From Streptomyces curacoi (lineage in GTDB: Bacteria > Actinomycetota > Actinomycetes > Streptomycetales > Streptomycetaceae), in the NCBI RefSeq assembly GCF_001513975.1, contig NZ_KQ947986.1, positions 842,881 through 906,880 on the forward strand: 64,000 nucleotides of DNA, in the 5' to 3' direction. The notes under the pieces were generated by a model. The model was not told the DNA's origin. It searched no databases and saw only the letters and a list, made by a program, of their open reading frames with translations. The translations under genes were made by a program, and so were the position numbers. This document shows, in pieces, positions 1-8,412 of this stretch. The first letter of the stretch is position 1, and the number at the start of each line of letters is the position of its first letter.

Positions 1-686
1 AAGAACGCGAGAACCTCCTCCGCCTGGTCGACCGGGTGCGCCAGGAATCCCGCCAGCATGGTCGGGCCGACCGGGTGGGCGCGGAACTCGAAAGAGGTGA
101 CCACGCCGAAGTTCCCGCCGCCCCCACGCAGTGCCCAGAACAGTTCCGGATGGCTGTCGGCGCTCGCCGTCACCAGCTCGCCGTCCACGGTGACCATGTC
201 GGCGGACAGGAGGTTGTCGCACGTCAGCCCGTACTTGTGGAGCATCATGCCCACGCCGCCGTTGAGGGTGAGTCCCGCGATGCCGGTCTCTGACATCTGT
301 CCGGTGGGGATGGCGAGGCCGTGCAGCTGCGTCTCGCGGTCCACGTCTGCGAGCAGTGCGCCGCCCTGGACCCGCACCGTGCGGCGCACCGGGTCGACGT
401 GGACACCCCGCATGCGGGAGAGGTCGATGACCAGGCCGCCGTCGCACGTACCGTGACCTGCGACGCTGTGTCCGCCGCCGCGGACGGCGATCAGCAGCCC
501 CTCCTCGCGGGCGAAGCGGATCGCCTGGACGACGTCGGCAGTGCCCAGGCATCGCGCGATAGCCGCCGGGCGCTTGTCGATCATGGCGTTGTAGACCCGG
601 CGCGCGGTGTCGTAGCCGGCGTCTGCAGGCCTGAGAACCTCGCCGAGCAGCGCGCCGCGCAGGCGATCGAGCGCATCATTGTTCAT
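1..686 (-). CDS. FAD-linked oxidase, BBE-like (partial, C-terminus outside window)
   Basis: Reading leftward from ATG 686, the translation starts MNNDALDRLRGALL and runs off the left edge after about 228 codons. It shows the N-terminal FAD_binding_4 (PCMH) fold. RGGGHS places the usual histidyl-FAD attachment residue at about His73. Further motifs are GMMLHKYGLTCDN and WALRGGGGNFGVVTSFE. The Cys used for a second covalent FAD bond in bicovalent flavoproteins is not seen in the expected Gly-rich segment, so single covalent attachment is likely. Such enzymes oxidise alcohols, sugars or polyketide/alkaloid carbons with O2. The gene begins 43 nt after the thioesterase at 730-1227 and is probably co-transcribed with it, so it may tailor the acyl product of the neighbouring FAS/PKS genes. 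The substrate cannot be told from sequence. Confidence 0.85.
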   Translation of the reverse strand, partial: MNNDALDRLRGALLGEVLRPADAGYDTARRVYNAMIDKRPAAIARCLGTADVVQAIRFAREEGLLIAVRGGGHSVAGHGTCDGGLVIDLSRMRGVHVDPVRRTVRVQGGALLADVDRETQLHGLAIPTGQMSETGIAGLTLNGGVGMMLHKYGLTCDNLLSADMVTVDGELVTASADSHPELFWALRGGGGNFGVVTSFEFRAHPVGPTMLAGFLAHPVDQAEEVLAF

Positions 687-729
687 GAAATCTCTCCGCG
701 TGTTTGAGTCCGGCCAGGAGGAGGCGCTG

Positions 730-1227
730 TCACTTTCGGGCGATGACGGACGTCGTCGCGGCGGGTTCCACAGCGCGCTTTCCCTTGTTCTGCCTTCGGT
801 TCTCCAGGAATTCCACGAATGCGTGGTGCATGCCGTCCGGGATCTTTGTCAGCACGCCGCGCTCGGGGTCGACAAAGGCGTGGACGGTCCGGGCCTCGGC
901 GATAAGTTGACCGCCGCGTTTCCGGTAGATCTCGTAATAGTAGGTCAGGGTGCCCGGAGTGGCCGCCCAGGTCTTGACCACGAGATCGTCCAGATATTTT
1001 GCCGCAGCGTGGTACCGGACCTGCAGATCGGTCGTCGCGATCTGGTACTTGCGGTAATCGGCGCCGATGTCCAGGGCGAATTTCTCCCGCCCCAGATCGA
1101 ACCACGGGATGTAGCTGGCGTAGTAGGCGTGTCCCTGCAGGTCGCACTCCCCCCACCGGACCCGGACCGTGGCCTCTACGTTGACGTCGCGCATGATGTT
1201 GGTCGCGGACTGCACTAGACGCGGCAT
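730..1227 (-). CDS. Hotdog-fold acyl-CoA/ACP thioesterase (4-HBA-CoA thioesterase family)
   Basis: 165-aa single-domain hotdog protein. The N-terminal stretch VRVRWGECDLQGHAYYASYIPWFD is typical of YbgC/4-hydroxybenzoyl-CoA thioesterases and the enediyne thioesterases, in which an acidic residue near the start of the long helix and a backbone oxyanion hole hydrolyse the thioester. Later strands (LQVRYHAAAKYLDDLVV, LTYYYEIYR) also fit. The reading frame is open further upstream to 1341, but ATG 1227 has a good ribosome binding site (GGGAGG, 11 nt upstream) and starts just before the conserved fold. It is divergent from the AcpS/FabD/KS operon and upstream of the FAD oxidase, so its probable role is release of the acyl chain from the cluster's ACP. 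Broad-specificity housekeeping activity remains possible. Confidence 0.8.
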   Translation of the reverse strand: MPRLVQSATNIMRDVNVEATVRVRWGECDLQGHAYYASYIPWFDLGREKFALDIGADYRKYQIATTDLQVRYHAAAKYLDDLVVKTWAATPGTLTYYYEIYRKRGGQLIAEARTVHAFVDPERGVLTKIPDGMHHAFVEFLENRRQNKGKRAVEPAATTSVIARK

Positions 1228-1574
1228 GTTTCGTTGATCCTCCCGAACGCGCGGGCGCTTTACCGGCATGAAATCCTGCGCCATCCACCACGGGCCGGCC
1301 TGCCCGAATGCCAAGAACGCTAGGAATTGACCAGGCAGCACGTCAATCGCCGAACTCGAATATTTCCAGTTTCTTTCAAATCTTTCAGCACTGTTTCGGC
1401 ATATTCAGCGACCGCGCGTGACGCTGACCAGGATCTTACGCTGCCATTGACCCGGCGAGAATGCCCCCATAAGGTCATCCCGACCGAAGGGGAATTACTC
1501 ACTTTTCGGCTCGGCCTCGGCCTATCAAGCAGTCCATTCCTATCGCCTTCCGGTGAAGAGGCGGAGAGTATGCC
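1228..1574. promoter_or_regulatory. Divergent promoter region of the FAS/PKS-like cluster
   Basis: 347 nt without a convincing gene, between the leftward thioesterase/oxidase pair and the rightward acpS-fabD-fabG operon. The part from about 1350 to 1425 is clearly lower in GC than the flanking genes (runs such as TTTCTTTCAAATC), as expected for promoters. No clear inverted repeat or -35/-10 pair stands out by eye. GGAGAG ending about 9 nt before ATG 1575 serves as the ribosome binding site of the rightward operon. Confidence 0.5.
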
Positions 1575-2021
1575 ATGCTAATTTCGGATGCGGTCCGGAG
1601 AATTCCGGCGCACCTGCAATCGGCCGGTGTGGACCTAGTGGACCTGGCGCGCTTCGAGCGGGCCGTGGACCGCTGCGGGGACTCACTGGCGTTTCGGTAC
1701 TTCACAGCGCACGAACGCCGGATTGCCAAGGAATGGGCCACGGAGGAGCGGTCCGCCGCTGAGGTCCTCGCTCACTTCTTCGGAGTGAAGGAAAGCGTCG
1801 TCAAGCTGATGGGGGGCCTTCCCGCCGCCGGCCGACTGGCCGATATCTCTGTGGCCGTCCCGGACGGCGGCTGGGGCTCGGAGCACTGGACAGTGCACCT
1901 GAGCGGTCCGCTGGCCCCATGGTCCCGGTCCGACCACGGGATCGTGGGTGCCTCAGCCCGGCTGGAGGATGGTCTGGCGCTCGCTTGGGCCGCGGCTCCC
2001 AGCGAGGGTGGGGCGCCATGA
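1575..2021 (+). CDS. Holo-[acyl-carrier-protein] synthase (AcpS-type PPTase)
   Basis: 148-aa AcpS-family phosphopantetheinyl transferase that moves 4'-phosphopantetheine from CoA to a Ser on an ACP. The Mg-binding N-terminal motif is present as GVDLVDLARFERAV. The second motif reads FFGVKESVVKLMG, keeping the Lys-Glu pair of the usual AAKEAxxKALG. FRYFTAHE lies between them. It opens the operon and overlaps the next gene at ATGA, so it probably activates the ACP at 3801-4088. A second AcpS-like gene lies at 8409. Start at ATG 1575 is supported by the upstream GGAGAG. Confidence 0.85.
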   Translation: MLISDAVRRIPAHLQSAGVDLVDLARFERAVDRCGDSLAFRYFTAHERRIAKEWATEERSAAEVLAHFFGVKESVVKLMGGLPAAGRLADISVAVPDGGWGSEHWTVHLSGPLAPWSRSDHGIVGASARLEDGLALAWAAAPSEGGAP

Positions 2022-3013
2022 CCTCGAGCACCGCCTTCGTCTTTCCCGGGCAAGGCAGCCAGTTCCCGGGGATGGGTCATGAGCTGTTCCGATTGGGCCC
2101 ACAGGCCAAGGCCCTCGCCGACAGAGCCGAAGAGGTCACGGGTCTGCCTGTGATCGAGCTGATGACGCGTGCTGACGCCGCGACGCTCGCCGATCCGGAG
2201 CTCGCCCAAGTACTCGTCCTGGTCTGGTCGCTGGCGGCGCTGGAGCGGCTACGTCAAGCAGGCTGGCGGCCGAGCGCTGTCGCCGGTCACAGCCTGGGGG
2301 AATACACCGCACTCGTGGCCTGCGGCAGTCTTGACACCGACACCGCGCTGTCACTGGTGGCCTGCCGGGGCAAGGCGATGGCGCACGCCGCACGCAGCCG
2401 GCCAGGCGGTATGGCGGCCATCGTCGGACTCGCCTCGCAGGAAGTACAGGCACTGTGCACGCAGGCCTCGACGGGGAACGAGATCGCCGTCATCGCCAAC
2501 TGGAACTCACCTCGCCAACTGGTTGTGGCCGGCACCGTCCAAGGGGTCGACCACGTCGTTCGGGCGGCGACCCGCGCCGGGGCCTTGAGAGCCCGTCGGC
2601 TGGCCGTCGGGGGTGGTTACCACTCCCCGCTCATGAACGACGCCCACGGCCGCCTGGCGGGCCTTCTGGCCACCGTCCCACTCGGCAACCCATCCATTCC
2701 GTTCGTCTCCAGCACCACCGGCAGCCACATCACCGACATCCACACGTACCGCAGCAACCTGCAGGCACAGGTGATCTCACCGGTCCGCTGGAGCGACACA
2801 GTTCAGGCCCTGGGCACACTCGGCGCCACCACCTACATCGAGGCGGGCCCCGGCCGGGTACTGAGCGGCCTCGGTCGTGAAATGGCTCGCGCCGCCCGGC
2901 ACTTGGGGACCTGGGAAGCCCTGCGTCATGCGATGCCGGCAGACATCGCCCGCGGCCCGGACGACGGAAAGCGTCCGGTCGCCACCGCCCTCCACCGAAG
3001 GAACGCGACGTGA
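2018..3013 (+). CDS. Malonyl-CoA:ACP transacylase (FabD-like)
   Basis: 331-aa acyltransferase. FVFPGQGSQFPGMG forms the oxyanion region, GHSLGEYTAL holds the catalytic Ser-containing GHSxG motif, and YHSPLM holds the catalytic His. Length (about 300-330 aa) matches FabD. It would load malonyl (or another extender) onto the cluster ACP. The reading frame is open upstream to 1919, but ATG 2018 overlaps the acpS stop (ATGA) and starts directly before the conserved FVFPGQGSQ. The C-terminus carries an extra poorly conserved tail of about 30 residues. Dedicated MATs are uncommon in simple type II clusters, which usually borrow the housekeeping enzyme. Its presence suggests an autonomous pathway or an unusual extender unit. 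Confidence 0.88.
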   Translation: MTSSTAFVFPGQGSQFPGMGHELFRLGPQAKALADRAEEVTGLPVIELMTRADAATLADPELAQVLVLVWSLAALERLRQAGWRPSAVAGHSLGEYTALVACGSLDTDTALSLVACRGKAMAHAARSRPGGMAAIVGLASQEVQALCTQASTGNEIAVIANWNSPRQLVVAGTVQGVDHVVRAATRAGALRARRLAVGGGYHSPLMNDAHGRLAGLLATVPLGNPSIPFVSSTTGSHITDIHTYRSNLQAQVISPVRWSDTVQALGTLGATTYIEAGPGRVLSGLGREMARAARHLGTWEALRHAMPADIARGPDDGKRPVATALHRRNAT

Positions 3014-3756
3014 GTGAACTCAAGGGGCAGATCGTACTGGTTACCGGAGCCACCAAGGGCATCGGCCTCGCGGTGGCGACCGAGCTGGCCCGCTGCGGCG
3101 CCACTGTCCTGATGAACCACCGCGGCAAGCCGGAACAGGCCCTCGACGCTCTGGAGCAGGTGCGAGAGATCAGCCAGGATGCCCACCTGCTGCGGGCCGA
3201 CATCGCCGACGCCTCCGACGTAGAGCGCATGTTCCGGCAGATCAGAGCCGATCACGGACGGCTCGACGCCTTCGTCAACAACGCAGGCATCACCCTGGAC
3301 GGCTACGCGCTCATGATGGGCGAGGCGAAGTGGCGCAAGGTCATCGACACCAACCTCACCGGCGCATTCCTGTGTACGCGGGCCGCCGCCCGGCTCATGG
3401 CCCGCAGACGCACCGGGTCGATCGTCACCGTCAGCTCGACGAGCGCCCTGAGCCCCCCGGCGGGCCAGGCCAACTATGCGGCCGCCAAAGCCGGCGGCAT
3501 CGCCCTGACGAAGGCACTCGCCAAGGAACTGGGCTCCTACGGCATCCGAGTGAACTGCGTGATCCCCGGCTTCATCGATACCTCGATGACCCGTCAGATG
3601 CCACCCGAACGCCTTGAGGAGAACCTCCGGCATGTCCCCCTCGGCCGCATCGGCCGACCCGAAGAGGTCGCCTCCGTCGTGAAGTTCCTCCTCAGCGATG
3701 CGTCCACGTACGTGACCGGATCGTCGGTCGTCGTCGACGGAGGCCTCGTCTGCTGA
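3010..3756 (+). CDS. 3-oxoacyl-ACP reductase (FabG-like SDR)
   Basis: 248-aa classical short-chain dehydrogenase. It has an NADPH-binding TGATKGIG motif near residue 13, NNAG, the catalytic Ser in VSSTSALSPP and YAAAK (Tyr-x3-Lys), and ends in the FabG-like VTGSSVVVDGGLVC. It would reduce the beta-keto group of the ACP-bound chain. The GTG start at 3010 overlaps the fabD stop (GTGA), indicating translational coupling. With the FabZ-like dehydratase and no enoyl reductase in the cluster, repeated ketoreduction and dehydration should leave double bonds in the chain. Confidence 0.9.
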   Translation: MSELKGQIVLVTGATKGIGLAVATELARCGATVLMNHRGKPEQALDALEQVREISQDAHLLRADIADASDVERMFRQIRADHGRLDAFVNNAGITLDGYALMMGEAKWRKVIDTNLTGAFLCTRAAARLMARRRTGSIVTVSSTSALSPPAGQANYAAAKAGGIALTKALAKELGSYGIRVNCVIPGFIDTSMTRQMPPERLEENLRHVPLGRIGRPEEVASVVKFLLSDASTYVTGSSVVVDGGLVC

Positions 3757-3800
3757 CCCTCCATCCCCGTCCACCGAACCGACATCGACAGGAGACAGAC

Positions 3801-4088
3801 ATGGTGATGACACTCAACGAAGCGACCCGCCGGGCGGCGGCTCGCCAGGAACTCTGCGCGCAGGTCAAGATCCTGCTGGTCGACCGCCTCTCGCTGGACG
3901 TCGACCCGGGCTCGATCGGGGACGACCAACCGCTCTTCGGCCGCGGCCTTGAGCTCGACTCCATCGACACCCTCGAACTGGCCATGGCGGTAGAGGACAC
4001 CTTCGGTGTCACCGTCACCGACGACGACACCCACAGCCTGCTGTCGCTGAACCGGCTGGTAGATCACATCGAGAGGGCTCGGGCATGA
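3801..4088 (+). CDS. Acyl carrier protein
   Basis: 95-aa acidic four-helix carrier protein. The phosphopantetheine Ser lies in GLELDSIDTLELAMAVED (consensus DSL/DSI). Helix II and the following acidic VTVTDDDTHSLLSLNRLVDHIE are typical of FAS/type II PKS ACPs. The start at ATG 3801 follows CAGGAG at the right spacing. The last codons overlap the dehydratase start (ATGA). It is the only free-standing ACP among the fab-like genes here, so it is the probable carrier for chain building by the tandem ketosynthase protein. Confidence 0.92.
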   Translation: MVMTLNEATRRAAARQELCAQVKILLVDRLSLDVDPGSIGDDQPLFGRGLELDSIDTLELAMAVEDTFGVTVTDDDTHSLLSLNRLVDHIERARA

Positions 4089-4582
4089 CCGCAGCGCCTT
4101 CCTCGCCGTCGGCACGCGTGGTGCTCAACGCCGACGACATCGCCCGAATGCTGCCGCACCGCCACCCGTTCTTCCTGCTGGACCGTGTCACGGCCCTCGA
4201 ACCCGGCAAGAGCGCCGAGGCCATCAAGAACGTCACGGCCTCCGACGGCGTGTTGGCCGGCCATTTCCCCGGCCGCATGCTCTACCCGGGAGTCCTGCTC
4301 GTCGAATGCGTCGCACAGCTCGCGGCCGTCATCTACGGCAGCGCCGCCGCGCAGGCGTCCACCGGTGACCTGGTGGCCGATGTCGCCGACCGAGTCGGCT
4401 ACCTCGCCGAGATCCGCCAAGCCAAGTTCCTCAAACCGGTCGTCCCCGGAGACCAGGTCGTCTTCCGAGCCCACAGCGGCCCACGACTGGCCGGACTGAT
4501 CTCGGTATCCGGCCAGGCATCGGTCGGTCGGGAGCTGGTCATGACCGCCCGACTGGCCGTCACCGAACTCGACCAGCCGTAG
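4085..4582 (+). CDS. 3-hydroxyacyl-ACP dehydratase (FabZ-like)
   Basis: 165-aa hotdog dehydratase. LPHRHPFFLLDRV carries the catalytic His, and GHFPGRMLYPGVLLVECVAQ matches the FabZ signature GHFPGxPxxPGVLxxEAxAQ with the catalytic Glu kept. It would convert 3-hydroxyacyl-ACP to the trans-2-enoyl product. Length (about 150-165 aa) is normal. The start ATG overlaps the ACP stop. Together with FabG and the lack of an enoyl reductase it supports a polyene-type product. Confidence 0.9.
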   Translation: MTAAPSSPSARVVLNADDIARMLPHRHPFFLLDRVTALEPGKSAEAIKNVTASDGVLAGHFPGRMLYPGVLLVECVAQLAAVIYGSAAAQASTGDLVADVADRVGYLAEIRQAKFLKPVVPGDQVVFRAHSGPRLAGLISVSGQASVGRELVMTARLAVTELDQP

Positions 4583-4679
4583 CCCCACCGGCACTCCTGC
4601 TCACGCCCCAGCCGTTCCGGCACATCCACCAGGGGCCGCGGATCCACTCAACACCGCCACCACTGAACACGGAGAAACG

Positions 4680-5699
4680 ATGAAGACTCGCTTCACCACC
4701 ACGGACGAGGAGTACGCGGCCCTGCGCCGCAACACGGGCCTCATCCACTACCAGGGCGCAGGGCTGCTCACGGTGACCGGACCCGAGGCCGCCGGCTTTC
4801 TCGGCCGGGTCGGGACACGCAGCATCGACTTCCTGCTCGAGGGCCAGAGCACGGCCTCGCTACTGCTCCGCGAAGACGGCACCATCATCGCCGAAACGCT
4901 CATCCATTGCTGGGGCACCGACTACCTCGTGGAGATCTGGCCTGCCCAGGCGACCGAGGCCACGGCCCACCTGCTCGCGGCGGCGGACGGATTCGCTGAC
5001 GTCACCGTCGAGGATGTCAGCGAGGCCTACACCATCCTCGGCTTGGAGGGCCCTTCCTCCTTCAAGATGGCCCAGAAGTACCTCGACTTCCCCATCGCCT
5101 CCCTCGCCTATCGCAGCTGCGCCGCTGTTGAGTGGGGTGGCGAAGCAGTGACCCTGTCGCGGACCGGGATCACCGGCGAATACGGCTACAAGTTCATCGT
5201 CCCGTCCGCCGGTGCCCCCAGGCTGCGGGCCGAACTCCTGGAACTGGGGGCTGTCGAGTGCGGTAAGGACGCGCTCGACATCTGCCGCATGGAGGTCCGC
5301 TTCGCCGGCCTCGAACACGAGCACGCCGGTGGACCGATCACCCCTTTCGATGTGGGTCTGCAGTGGATGCTCGACACTGGCCAGGACTTCGTCGGCCGGG
5401 AAGCCCTGGAGCAGCGCAGCCGCCATGGGGGCAGGTCCCCGGTGTGCTGGGTCGCCGACGCCGCTCTGGAAACCGCACCTGCCCGCGGGACCGCGATCGC
5501 GGTCAGTGACGCGGAGATCGGCATCGTGACGCACTGCGTCTGGTCCCCCACGCTGGCCCGGCACATCGGTACTGCCGTGGTCGACCCCGCGGTGGCGGCC
5601 TCCGGGCAGGAGTTCCAGCTCGCCGGCACTGCCATGACAGTGCGCACCATCTCCGCGCCCTTCCTGACGGCGACCAGCCTCGCCGTACCCCTCGACTGA
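4680..5699 (+). CDS. GcvT-like folate-binding protein (aminomethyltransferase family)
   Basis: 339-aa protein of the GcvT/YgfZ/DMGDH-C family. It starts with ALRRNTGLIHYQGAGLLTVTGPEAAGFL (the usual GcvT N-terminus is LR..aGl.d.S..g.l.v.G.da..fL) and contains SRTGITGEYGYKFIVP, the conserved folate-site segment (usually RTGYTGExGFE), plus GKDALDICRMEVRFAGLEHE and PFDVGLQWMLD. The family binds tetrahydrofolate and moves one-carbon units (glycine cleavage, THF-dependent O-demethylation) or repairs Fe-S enzymes. No GcvH, GcvP or GcvL lies nearby, so a glycine cleavage role is unlikely. Position within the FAS/PKS operon suggests a dedicated one-carbon step on the product. Its ribosome binding site is GGAG before ATG 4680. 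Confidence 0.75.
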   Translation: MKTRFTTTDEEYAALRRNTGLIHYQGAGLLTVTGPEAAGFLGRVGTRSIDFLLEGQSTASLLLREDGTIIAETLIHCWGTDYLVEIWPAQATEATAHLLAAADGFADVTVEDVSEAYTILGLEGPSSFKMAQKYLDFPIASLAYRSCAAVEWGGEAVTLSRTGITGEYGYKFIVPSAGAPRLRAELLELGAVECGKDALDICRMEVRFAGLEHEHAGGPITPFDVGLQWMLDTGQDFVGREALEQRSRHGGRSPVCWVADAALETAPARGTAIAVSDAEIGIVTHCVWSPTLARHIGTAVVDPAVAASGQEFQLAGTAMTVRTISAPFLTATSLAVPLD

Positions 5700-5761
5700 G
5701 CCGCGCCCGGAGCGGCTCCCTCGACCTCCAGGCCACCGGCCCGCGAACAGGAGAAGACAGC

Positions 5762-8230
5762 ATGAGTCCCAACAAGCGGCGAGAAGTCAGCGTCGCCGTC
5801 ACCGGTGTCGGCATCACGTGCGCGCTCGGCAACGGGGTGGAACAGGTGTGGCGGGCGGTACGCGACGGCGTGAGCGGGATCGGCAAGACCAGGCGCCTCG
5901 ATGTCTCCGCCCTCAGCTGCCAGTACTCCGGTGAGGTGCAGTCCGTCCCTGTCAACGGGCGCCGGATCACTGGGCGCCAGGACCGCGCGACGCGGCTCGC
6001 ACTGGCGGCGGTGGACGAAGCCGTGAGCAGCGCGCACCTGTCGCTGCCCGAGTTCGACCCCTACCGCGTGGGGGTAGCTGTCGGCACCTCCGTCGGGGGC
6101 CTGGACCAGGGGGAGCGTTTCCACTGGGACGTCCTCGAAGGAGGAGCCGCGGCCGGGCGGCCTGGCCAACTGACGAACTACGCGCTGTACACCTCGGCGG
6201 ACGCGATCAGCGTGGCGTTCCGCCTCCAAGGCCCCAAGGTCGTGATCTCCAATGCCTGCGCGGCCGGCGCCAATTCCATCGGTTACGCCGTGGACACGAT
6301 TCGTGAGGGGCGGGCCGACGTCATGGTCGCCGGCGGGGTGGACGTGCTGGACATTCTCTCCCTGGCCGGATTCGACAGCCTCAACGCCCTGGACCCCGAG
6401 CCGTGCGCTCCCTATTCACGCAGCACCGGCCTCAACCTCGGCGAGGGAGCGGCCTTTCTCGTCCTGGAGGCAGAGTCGGTCGCCCGCCGACGTCAAGCTC
6501 CCGTTCTCGGTTACGTCCTCGGGTATGCGCTGACGAGCGACGCCTACCACGCCACTGCCCCCGACCCGGCGGGCAGCGGCGCGTCCAGAGCAATGCGTCG
6601 CGGGCTCGCGCAGGCATCGCTGACACCTGACCAGGTCGACTACGTCAACGGCCACGGCACAGGAACGCCGACCAACGACAAGGCTGAAGCCAAGGCGGTG
6701 GCCGACCTCTTCGCCGACTCACCCTCCACCCCGATGAGCAGTACCAAGTCACAGGTCGGGCACATGCTGGGTGCCGCCGGCGCCATGGAGGCGGCGACCT
6801 GCGTCCTAGCGCTGCGTGACGGTGTGATCCCGCCAACCGTCAACGTCGATGACGCCTCCCGTCCGCCCCGGGACATCGTGGCCAACACGTCGCGGCCTCA
6901 GGCCCTGGACGTCGTTGTCTCCAATTCCTTCGCCTTCGGCGGCAACAACTGCTCCCTGGTGCTGGGCCGTCGGCCCATTCCGCCGGCCCTCGTTCCCGAT
7001 CACCGCGTGGTCATCACGGGTGCCGGCCCTGTCACCGCCCTCGGCAGCGGACGGCAAGCGCTGGTGGACGCACTCAAAGCGGGAACCAGCGCGATCGGTG
7101 AGGCGCGACTCACCGACCTCCCGCTGTCCCGGACCCAGCGTGCCGCTGAGATCGACAGCGCCGAATGCCGCCGTCACGTCGACCCGGCCTACGCCCGCCG
7201 CCTCGATCAGATCGGTCTGCTCACCCTCGCCGCCAGCCGGATAGCACTCAGCGATGCCGGTCTACGCATCACCAAGGCCAACGCGGAACGCGTGGGCCTG
7301 ATCTTCGGCACCTTCAGCGGACCGATTCAGACCGTCGCCCAGCTCAGCGAGACCATCGGCACGGTCGGGCCTCACCGGGTCAACCCCCGGCTCTTTCCCA
7401 ACTCGGTGATGAACGCCGCGGCAGGCCACGCGTGCCTGGCACTGCAGATCCGCGGTCCGCTGTCGACGTTGGCCACCGGCTGCGCCTCCGGCCTTAGCGG
7501 TCTTGCTTACGCCGCTGACCTCGTGCGGCGTGGCGAGGCCGATGTCATGCTCGCGGTCAGCGCCGATGAGCTGACACCCCTGCTCCACTGCGGCTTCGAC
7601 CGCATGGGCCTGCTCTCCGAGACCACGATCCGGCCCTACGACCAGGCCCCGAGCGGCATGGTGCTGGGGGCGGGCAGCACGGCACTGGTCGTCGAATCGC
7701 TCGACCACGCGCTCAGCCGCGGAGCCACCATTCTCGCCGAGATCAGGGGGCACGCCGTCACATCGGACGCCTACCGGGTCGCGGGCAACGACCCCTCCGG
7801 ACGAGCCTGGGCGGAGAGCTTTCACCGCGCCCTTGCCGATGCCGGGCTGTCTGCCGGTGACATCGGCACCGTGTACGGCGACGCGCGCGGCACCGCCCCG
7901 TTCGATCTCGCGGAAGCCCGCGCTGTCGCGGAAGTCTTCCAGCCCGGGAGCGTCCAGCTGAGCAACCTCAGCCCCTACGTCGGCCACGTCCACAGCACGA
8001 CATCCTTGATGTCAACGGTCTGCGCCACCGAAACCGTGCGCACAGGCTGGAGTCCTCAGACGCCGGCACCCGCACATCCCGTGGAAGGGGTCGCCGAATT
8101 CCTGCGCCCGAGGGATGGCGCGGGTGCGCCCTGCCTGATCACGGCGGCCAACTGGGGAGGCACATACGTTTCCTTGATCCTGGCGGCGTTTCATGACACG
8201 CAGCTGTCCGACGCGCGGGAGGGAGCGTGA
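5762..8230 (+). CDS. Tandem ketosynthase protein (KS-KS fusion)
   Basis: 822-aa fusion of two complete FabF-like ketosynthase domains, about 1-405 and 412-815. KS1 has all catalytic residues: Cys166 (SNACAAGANS), His298 (NGHGTGTPTND) and His334 (KSQVGHMLGAAGA). KS2 keeps Cys574 (ATGCASGLSG) and the second His, His742 (YVGHVHS), but the first His motif reads YGDARGTAP, with Asp707 in the His position, and the Lys before the second His motif is lost. KS2 is therefore probably a chain-length-factor-like or otherwise altered partner. KS/CLF pairs are normally separate genes in type II PKS. Fused KS-CLF occurs in PfaC of PUFA synthases. It would elongate the chain on the ACP at 3801. Ribosome binding site AGGAG lies 8 nt before ATG 5762. 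Confidence 0.85.
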   Translation: MSPNKRREVSVAVTGVGITCALGNGVEQVWRAVRDGVSGIGKTRRLDVSALSCQYSGEVQSVPVNGRRITGRQDRATRLALAAVDEAVSSAHLSLPEFDPYRVGVAVGTSVGGLDQGERFHWDVLEGGAAAGRPGQLTNYALYTSADAISVAFRLQGPKVVISNACAAGANSIGYAVDTIREGRADVMVAGGVDVLDILSLAGFDSLNALDPEPCAPYSRSTGLNLGEGAAFLVLEAESVARRRQAPVLGYVLGYALTSDAYHATAPDPAGSGASRAMRRGLAQASLTPDQVDYVNGHGTGTPTNDKAEAKAVADLFADSPSTPMSSTKSQVGHMLGAAGAMEAATCVLALRDGVIPPTVNVDDASRPPRDIVANTSRPQALDVVVSNSFAFGGNNCSLVLGRRPIPPALVPDHRVVITGAGPVTALGSGRQALVDALKAGTSAIGEARLTDLPLSRTQRAAEIDSAECRRHVDPAYARRLDQIGLLTLAASRIALSDAGLRITKANAERVGLIFGTFSGPIQTVAQLSETIGTVGPHRVNPRLFPNSVMNAAAGHACLALQIRGPLSTLATGCASGLSGLAYAADLVRRGEADVMLAVSADELTPLLHCGFDRMGLLSETTIRPYDQAPSGMVLGAGSTALVVESLDHALSRGATILAEIRGHAVTSDAYRVAGNDPSGRAWAESFHRALADAGLSAGDIGTVYGDARGTAPFDLAEARAVAEVFQPGSVQLSNLSPYVGHVHSTTSLMSTVCATETVRTGWSPQTPAPAHPVEGVAEFLRPRDGAGAPCLITAANWGGTYVSLILAAFHDTQLSDAREGA

Positions 8231-8412
8231 TGGCCACCCCGCCCCCCATGCCCACACCTCCCCCGGCACTGCCCGCGCAACTCGCCGAAGCCTGCCGGCC
8301 TGTCGTCCCTCGGTTGGCCGACTGGCTGACCGTGGCCGAAATGGTGGCCTGCGTCCTCACGCCGTTCCAGCCCGCCCAGCCGGTGTCCCCCGTGCGAAGG
8401 GGGCTGCGATGA
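8230..8412 (+). CDS. Small Pro-rich protein of unknown function
   Basis: 60-aa protein, MATPPPMPTPPPALPAQ..., coupled to its neighbours on both sides: its ATG lies within the stop region of the KS-KS gene and its end overlaps the next start. A Pro-rich N-terminus is followed by a short helical segment (LADWLTVAEMVACVL). I do not recognise a family. Tight coupling argues that it is translated; it could be a small partner of the ketosynthase or of the following AcpS-like protein. It might also be the detached N-terminus of that protein, but it lacks the AcpS GxDLV motif. Confidence 0.5.
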   Translation: MATPPPMPTPPPALPAQLAEACRPVVPRLADWLTVAEMVACVLTPFQPAQPVSPVRRGLR

